Assembly: GCA_021604825.1 (NCBI GenBank)
Contig: BQJS01000190.1
Coordinates: forward strand, 1 to 9,277
Reading direction: 5' to 3'
Origin: Phycisphaerae bacterium
GTDB lineage: Bacteria; Planctomycetota; Phycisphaerae; UBA1845
Length of the DNA: 9,277 bases
Shown here piece after piece: positions 5,792 to 9,277 of this stretch. Position 1 is the stretch's first letter; each line of letters opens with the position of its first letter. The notes under the pieces are model-generated. The model was not told the DNA's origin. It was given only the letters and a program-made list of their open reading frames with translations, and ran no database searches. The translations under genes and the position numbers were made by a program.

Positions 5792-5970
5792 TAGGAGCCG
5801 TCTGTCGAGCGAACTTCGAGGATCTGCTTGCGGACCTCTTGGGCAGCGGCTTTGACTTCCTGCATGATCTTGCGAACGCGGGTGCCAGCTGCTTTGTTGC
5901 CGCCAGTCGCCTTGCGAACATCATCCGCGGCTGATTCTACGAGATGTCTCAATTGTTCATATGCTTCCAT
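5791..5970 (-). CDS. Histone H1-like (Hc1 family) small DNA-binding protein
   Basis: This is a 59-residue protein beginning MEAYEQLRHLVESAAD. Its core GNKAAGTRVRKIMQEVK (24-40), then AAAQEVRKQILEVR (41-54), closely matches the N-terminal helical domain of chlamydial Hc1 (HctA), GNKAAAQRVR followed by a Lys/Arg helix. Short forms of this family are known in planctomycetes and other bacteria and are thought to bind and compact DNA. The long Lys-rich tail of chlamydial Hc1 is absent, and the protein ends in an acidic-neutral STDGS. ATG 5970 is preceded by AGGAG with a 6-nt spacer, the best ribosome binding site in the window, which suggests strong expression. The protein is alpha-helical throughout and likely dimeric. 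The gene stands alone, divergent from the Ig/TPR gene. Confidence 0.88.
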   Translation of the reverse strand: MEAYEQLRHLVESAADDVRKATGGNKAAGTRVRKIMQEVKAAAQEVRKQILEVRSTDGS

Positions 5971-6149
5971 GGGTTACTCCTACCTCTATATCCGACCACA
6001 CCCGCCGGCCACAGAACCTCAATGCCCATCCTTGGACATCCGTACGGGGCGGAAGTCTAGCAGAGCATATCGGGGCACGCAAAGAATTTCGGCCAGCGAA
6101 ACCGCGTTTTGAGCAACGCAGGCCACGATTTTGTCGATTGAATGCGCAG

Positions 6150-6188
6150 ATTCGGCGAAGGAGGCATTTTGGAGAAGATTTGCCGAAT
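6150..6188. repeat. Inverted repeat in the divergent region
   Basis: ATTCGGC (6150-6156) and GCCGAAT (6182-6188) are exact reverse complements, and extending three bases inward gives 9 of 10 pairs. The spacer is about 20 nt. It could be an operator or an RNA stem upstream of either divergent gene. Confidence 0.4.
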
Positions 6189-6192
6189 TGGT

Positions 6193-6221
6193 CGTAACTC
6201 TTTATATAAAATGCAGTTACG
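6193..6221. promoter_or_regulatory. Inverted repeat flanking an AT-rich core
   Basis: CGTAACT (6193-6199) and AGTTACG (6215-6221) are perfect 7-bp inverted arms around an AT-rich core (TTTATATAAAAT, 6201-6212). The right arm is part of GCAGTTACG, which also occurs at 4978-4986 beside another AT-rich stretch upstream of the sigma gene. The layout suggests a dimeric regulator site over a promoter, but that is unproven. Confidence 0.4.
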
Positions 6222-6315
6222 TTATGAATCGCTGGATTCTGAAGCGATCTGCCTGGCGATTGGAATTGCCCTAACCTATTAAAAATCAGCAATTTACGGT
6301 CAATTACACACCGCC

Positions 6316-6363
6316 ACCCGGTTTTCGGGTCCGGTAACCCTCCGTCTCTTTCACTTTAGACGG
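6316..6363 (+). promoter_or_regulatory. Tandem-hairpin leader, possible cis-regulatory RNA
   Basis: There are two adjacent stems. ACCCG/CGGGT (6316-6320 and 6326-6330) has a 5-nt loop. CCGTCT/AGACGG (6342-6347 and 6358-6363) has a 10-nt pyrimidine-rich loop. The single-stranded link contains GGTAACCC. This lies about 75 nt upstream of the chosen start of the Ig/TPR gene. I do not match it to a named riboswitch class. The compact stem-link-stem form suggests a structured leader. Confidence 0.4.
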
Positions 6364-6439
6364 CCCAAATTATCGGTCGATTCTACAGGGAGGAACTGTT
6401 TTCCGTTGGCGGTTTGGTTTGGTTTTAAACGTGGGTCAA

Positions 6440-7756
6440 ATGGCGTCCAAAGGGTTGAACGCATTGAATCGGGGCTTGGTCATTCTAGCGTTGGGCATTG
6501 TTGCGGCGGCAGCACCGTGCGCCGTGGCCCAAGACCCGCACGGTACGCCGCGCGTCCGCACATCACGATTCGATGTCACGTACACGGTCAACGAGTCAGC
6601 CGCCCCGCTTCATGACGTCGAACTCTGGCATCGCACCCCGGGTAGTACGGAGTGGACTCTCTTCGGGCACGACGATGACCTGGTCTCTCCGATTGAATAC
6701 GTCGCCGAACAAGAAGGCTCGCACGACCTGTTCTTTGTGATCACCAATGTAGCCGGCAGATCGGGTCCAGACCCACTGCCCGAAACGGTTCCACACTTCA
6801 GCGTCTTCGTCGACTATACCGAGCCAATCATTCAATTGCAGCTCGTCCGCACTTACGAGAACAACAAAGGGCAGCCCATGGTCCGACTCGAATGGTCGGC
6901 GATGGATCTTCACCTGGACGCCCGCCCAATTCAGATCGCGTACCGCCTCGAAAGCGAAACCGACTGGAAGGTCGCCAAGGCGATGCTTCCGAACATCGGA
7001 CTTTACGAATGGACGGTTCCTGACGACGTTTCGGGAAAAATTCAGTTTCGCATCACCGTGTCCGATCAGGGCGGAAATACTTCGGCCGCGGAATCCGATG
7101 TGATACGAATCGACAGCACGCCCAACCCCAATGCGCAGCCCAGTCCGCCCATCAATGAATACGACCCAACCCCGGTCGAATCGATCAAAGTCCCCGGCGC
7201 AGACCTTTCCGCATCGCAGCAACACCGCTTGAATCAACTGATCAAGCGAGGCATCGCCCATCGCGAGAACCACGACAATGATCGCGCGATCGAGCAATTC
7301 CGACAGGCACTCGAAATCGAACCCCTCCATCCGGAAGCGCTTGTGAATTTAGGTCAGTCGCTATTTGCGTTGGGACGCTATGACGAATCTGCGAAGACAT
7401 TTCAACTGGCGCTCGAGAACGCACCCAAGCACCCTGACGCCCTGCTCGGGCTGGCTGAAACCTTGATCAACGACCAGCAATTCGACGCCGCCGAGTCCAA
7501 GCTGCTTGATCTGGTGGCTTCAGGTCGTCACGATGCAACGACTTGGCTCCGCTTGGGAGATGTCGCGGCGTACAAGGGGCAGTCGTTTGCCGCACACGAC
7601 TTCTATTCAAAAGTCCTGAAGTCACCGTCGCCACAATCGTCGTCCTTTGATCCGATCGCCCTTGCGAAAGGCCGGCTTGCAGAGATGGCCGTCAAGCGAC
7701 AGGCTGAAACCGAGCAGATGAATAAGACGAACCGGATGAATCGTGAAAACAACTAA
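6440..7756 (+). CDS. Exported Ig-like/TPR repeat protein
   Basis: This is a 438-residue protein. An N-terminal signal peptide, MASKGLNALNRGL followed by a hydrophobic core, ends in AVA-Q (about residues 28-31), a signal peptidase I site. Residues about 40-230 form two beta-sandwich-like parts: FDVTYTVNESAAPLHDVELWHR (written in two motifs, FDVTYTV and VELWHR) with EGSHDLFFVITNVAGRSG, then VRLEWSAMDLHLD with FRITVSDQGGNTSA. A Pro-rich linker (about 228-250) leads to three TPRs (about 262-395), for example AIEQFRQALEIEPLHPEAL and YDESAKTFQLALENAPKHP. The tail is charged. It is probably periplasmic and mediates protein contacts, with partner unknown. Start choice is uncertain: TTG 6419, GTG 6431 and ATG 6440 are all in frame, and the good purine-rich GGGAGGA (6388-6394) is too far from each. 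The 3' end overlaps holA by 14 nt. Confidence 0.75.
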   Translation: MASKGLNALNRGLVILALGIVAAAAPCAVAQDPHGTPRVRTSRFDVTYTVNESAAPLHDVELWHRTPGSTEWTLFGHDDDLVSPIEYVAEQEGSHDLFFVITNVAGRSGPDPLPETVPHFSVFVDYTEPIIQLQLVRTYENNKGQPMVRLEWSAMDLHLDARPIQIAYRLESETDWKVAKAMLPNIGLYEWTVPDDVSGKIQFRITVSDQGGNTSAAESDVIRIDSTPNPNAQPSPPINEYDPTPVESIKVPGADLSASQQHRLNQLIKRGIAHRENHDNDRAIEQFRQALEIEPLHPEALVNLGQSLFALGRYDESAKTFQLALENAPKHPDALLGLAETLINDQQFDAAESKLLDLVASGRHDATTWLRLGDVAAYKGQSFAAHDFYSKVLKSPSPQSSSFDPIALAKGRLAEMAVKRQAETEQMNKTNRMNRENN

Positions 7757-8708
7757 GATCGAAAACAAGAACGTCTACGCCGTCATTGGCAACGATCGAT
7801 TTCGCAAGCGACAAACCATCGATGCGATCTGTGAACGGTTGGACGAGAGCGGCGGAAGCGACGAAAAACCCTCGCGATACGAAGGCGCTAAGAGCGAACT
7901 CGCCATTGTGCTCGACGACGTTCGGACCTATTCCCTGCTTGGTGGTGTGCGGATTGTTATCGTTGAAGACGCCGATCCGTTCATCACCCGCAACCGCGCC
8001 AATCTCGAAAAATACTGCGCCGAGCCCGTCGATTCCGGCGTGTTGATTCTCGAATGTGGCAGCCTGCCATCCAACACCCGACTCTACAAAGCGATCGCCA
8101 AGACCGGTCAGATCATCAAGTGCGATCCACTCAAGGGGCAAGCGCTGCAAGCATGGATGGCGCAGCACGCCCGCGAGGTTTACGACAAGCAACTCGATCG
8201 GCAAGCCGCATGGCGATTGGCTGACCTGGTTGGGCAATCGCTCGGGGCGCTCGACGCCGAGTTGAGCAAGCTTTCAATTTTCGTTGGATCGCGACCGTCA
8301 ATCACTCCGAAGGATGTGGAAGAGTTGGTTGGACGTTTGCGCGAAGAAGATATTTTTGGAATCACCGACGCGATGGCTTCGGGCGATACGGCGGCTGCGT
8401 TGACCAAGTGGGAAAAAGTCCTCGCCACGGATCGGGCAGCACCGGCGCGGGCGGTTGGCGGGTTGGCTTGGGGTTTTCGCAAGCTGCTTGATTTGAAATT
8501 GCAAAGTGAGTCGGGCGTGCCGGTTGGGTCGCTCGCGCGGCAGGCCTTTACGACGCCGGATGTGTTGCAGCGCCGGTTGGCTCGCCACAATGTCGCTGAT
8601 TTGCAGGACAAGATTACCGCGCTGTTGGAAGCCGATGTCGCGTCTAAGAACGGATTATCAACGGCATCATCGGCGATTCAGCAATTCATCGTAACGGAGA
8701 GCGCGTAA
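7743..8708 (+). CDS. holA: DNA polymerase III subunit delta
   Basis: This is a 321-residue protein matching HolA, the clamp-loader subunit that opens the beta sliding clamp and transfers it to primed DNA. The N-terminal NVYAVIGNDRFRKRQTID (10-27) is the typical opening strand of the delta fold, a degenerate P-loop-like domain without Walker A. The middle section has SGVLILECGSLPSNTRLYK and the C-terminal half has the diagnostic run LDAELSKLSIFVG, ITPKDVEELVG and DIFGITDAMASGDTAAAL. This corresponds to the family pattern ELeKL...It.edV..lv...e..iF.l.dAl..gd...Al. Length is near the family norm of about 330-345 residues. The start is GTG 7743, inside the upstream gene, with no strong ribosome binding site, so translation is probably coupled to the Ig/TPR gene. 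Confidence 0.9.
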   Translation: MKTTKIENKNVYAVIGNDRFRKRQTIDAICERLDESGGSDEKPSRYEGAKSELAIVLDDVRTYSLLGGVRIVIVEDADPFITRNRANLEKYCAEPVDSGVLILECGSLPSNTRLYKAIAKTGQIIKCDPLKGQALQAWMAQHAREVYDKQLDRQAAWRLADLVGQSLGALDAELSKLSIFVGSRPSITPKDVEELVGRLREEDIFGITDAMASGDTAAALTKWEKVLATDRAAPARAVGGLAWGFRKLLDLKLQSESGVPVGSLARQAFTTPDVLQRRLARHNVADLQDKITALLEADVASKNGLSTASSAIQQFIVTESA

Positions 8709-8730
8709 CGTCCACTTGGACTATCGAGAT

Positions 8731-9277
8731 ATGACTGAGAACTGCACGCAAAAGACGCTGACCAATAGACCCTTCAAACATGCCTCGCTTGTTGTTGCGA
8801 TGGCGACGTTGATTGTCGCAACCGGCTGCACCAACGCGCCCGGTAGTGGTTGGTTCGGGCAAAAAAAGGCCAAAGCGGCGCGAGATCCTGACCCAAATCA
8901 CTACGCATACGGCGAAAACTACACCAATACGGCCTACACGCAGACCACCGAAGACCCGACCGCGTTTCGTCCGGTCGAGGGCGGCGAGGCCAATGCACAG
9001 CCCGAAGGTTCGGGAAGTGCCGTCGATGAGTACGTCGCACGATTGGAGAAAGCCGCTTCCGAATCTGAACAACCATCGGACGACGCTGTCGCGCAAGGTG
9101 GCGGCGCGAATCCGAAGAGCGAAGGCATTCCCTGGCAAGATAACAACGTGGCGAAAGCTCGACCGCTCAACCGAAAACATGACAACGACAATACTATTCC
9201 ATATCGACCACGACCCAACGAACAAGCCCTACCCTACGAAGCTCCACCGCAAAGTCGCCCGGTGGTCACCAGTGCGC
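8731..9277 (+). CDS. Secreted lipoprotein, 3' partial
   Basis: An open frame from ATG 8731 runs to the window edge (182 codons visible, no stop). The N-terminus has basic residues (NRPFKH), a hydrophobic core (SLVVAMATLIVA, 19-30) and a lipobox ATGC with the acylated Cys at residue 33. The rest is rich in Pro, Ala, Asn, Gln, Asp and Glu, low in hydrophobics and probably disordered: a GWFGQKKAKAARDPDPNHYAYG segment (split here as GWFGQKKAKA and RDPDPNHYAYG), a short helix DEYVARLEKAASE and a Pro-rich end. I do not recognise the family. A domain may follow beyond the window. It starts 22 nt after holA on the same strand and is likely co-transcribed. The ribosome binding site is weak. Confidence 0.75.
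   Translation, partial: MTENCTQKTLTNRPFKHASLVVAMATLIVATGCTNAPGSGWFGQKKAKAARDPDPNHYAYGENYTNTAYTQTTEDPTAFRPVEGGEANAQPEGSGSAVDEYVARLEKAASESEQPSDDAVAQGGGANPKSEGIPWQDNNVAKARPLNRKHDNDNTIPYRPRPNEQALPYEAPPQSRPVVTSA

Larger units (their letters stand above)
5971..6439. other. Divergent intergenic region with structured leader
   Basis: These 469 nt separate the histone-like gene (minus) from the Ig/TPR gene (plus), and no gene is supported in them. A minus-strand open frame (5957-6292) has no family resemblance and overlaps the histone-like start. The region holds the histone-like ribosome binding site (about 5977-5981), an inverted repeat (6150-6188), a second one around an AT-rich core (6193-6221), and two consecutive hairpins (6316-6330 and 6342-6363) in what is probably the Ig/TPR gene leader. 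Confidence 0.6.

Noticed and set aside
5957..6292. Minus-strand open frame across the divergent intergenic region
   Set aside because: No family resemblance, Arg/Cys-rich random-looking composition, and it overlaps the well-supported histone-like start in another frame.
6596..7330. Minus-strand open frame inside the Ig/TPR gene
   Set aside because: It is antisense to a clear TPR and signal-peptide protein and has no recognisable features.

Overview
The window looks like chromosome from a member of the Planctomycetota. The evidence is a GH10-like protein of a type known from planctomycetes, a very short Hc1/histone H1-like protein of the kind shared by chlamydiae and planctomycetes, several exported proteins with Ig-like, TPR or Cys-rich architecture, a moderately GC-rich composition and loosely organised, mostly monocistronic genes. 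No tRNA, rRNA, CRISPR array, integrase or transposase was found. I cannot assign a genus.

Left part (1-1552, + strand): the 3' part of a GH10-fold protein that has lost both catalytic glutamates, then a small membrane-anchored helix-hairpin-helix (ComEA-like) protein. A GTAG-headed palindrome resembling a REP element lies between them.

Accessory-looking block (1554-3769): a minus-strand Cys-rich lipoprotein, then a divergent plus-strand pair encoding a small HELGH-type putative metallopeptidase and a protein with two C-terminal membrane helices. The pair looks more AT-rich by eye. Two further REP-like palindromes in tandem close the block, and the second supplies the stop codon of the next gene.

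Middle (3766-5970, all minus strand): a sigma-70-family factor with RpoH-like region 4 and an extra C-terminal tail, a FabZ-type hydroxyacyl-ACP dehydratase with both active-site residues, and a 59-residue histone H1-like protein. The spacers between them are about 285 nt and hold inverted repeats, including a strong hairpin in the fabZ leader.

Right part (5971-9277, + strand): a 469-nt divergent intergenic region with inverted repeats and a hairpin-bearing leader, then an exported Ig-like/TPR protein whose end overlaps holA (DNA polymerase III delta), and a lipoprotein that runs off the window. The functions are a mix of housekeeping (holA, fabZ-like, sigma), chromatin and envelope. I see no complete defence or biosynthetic system. 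The most distinctive items are the active-site-dead GH10 protein, the REP-like elements, the sigma gene ending inside one of them, and the structured leaders.
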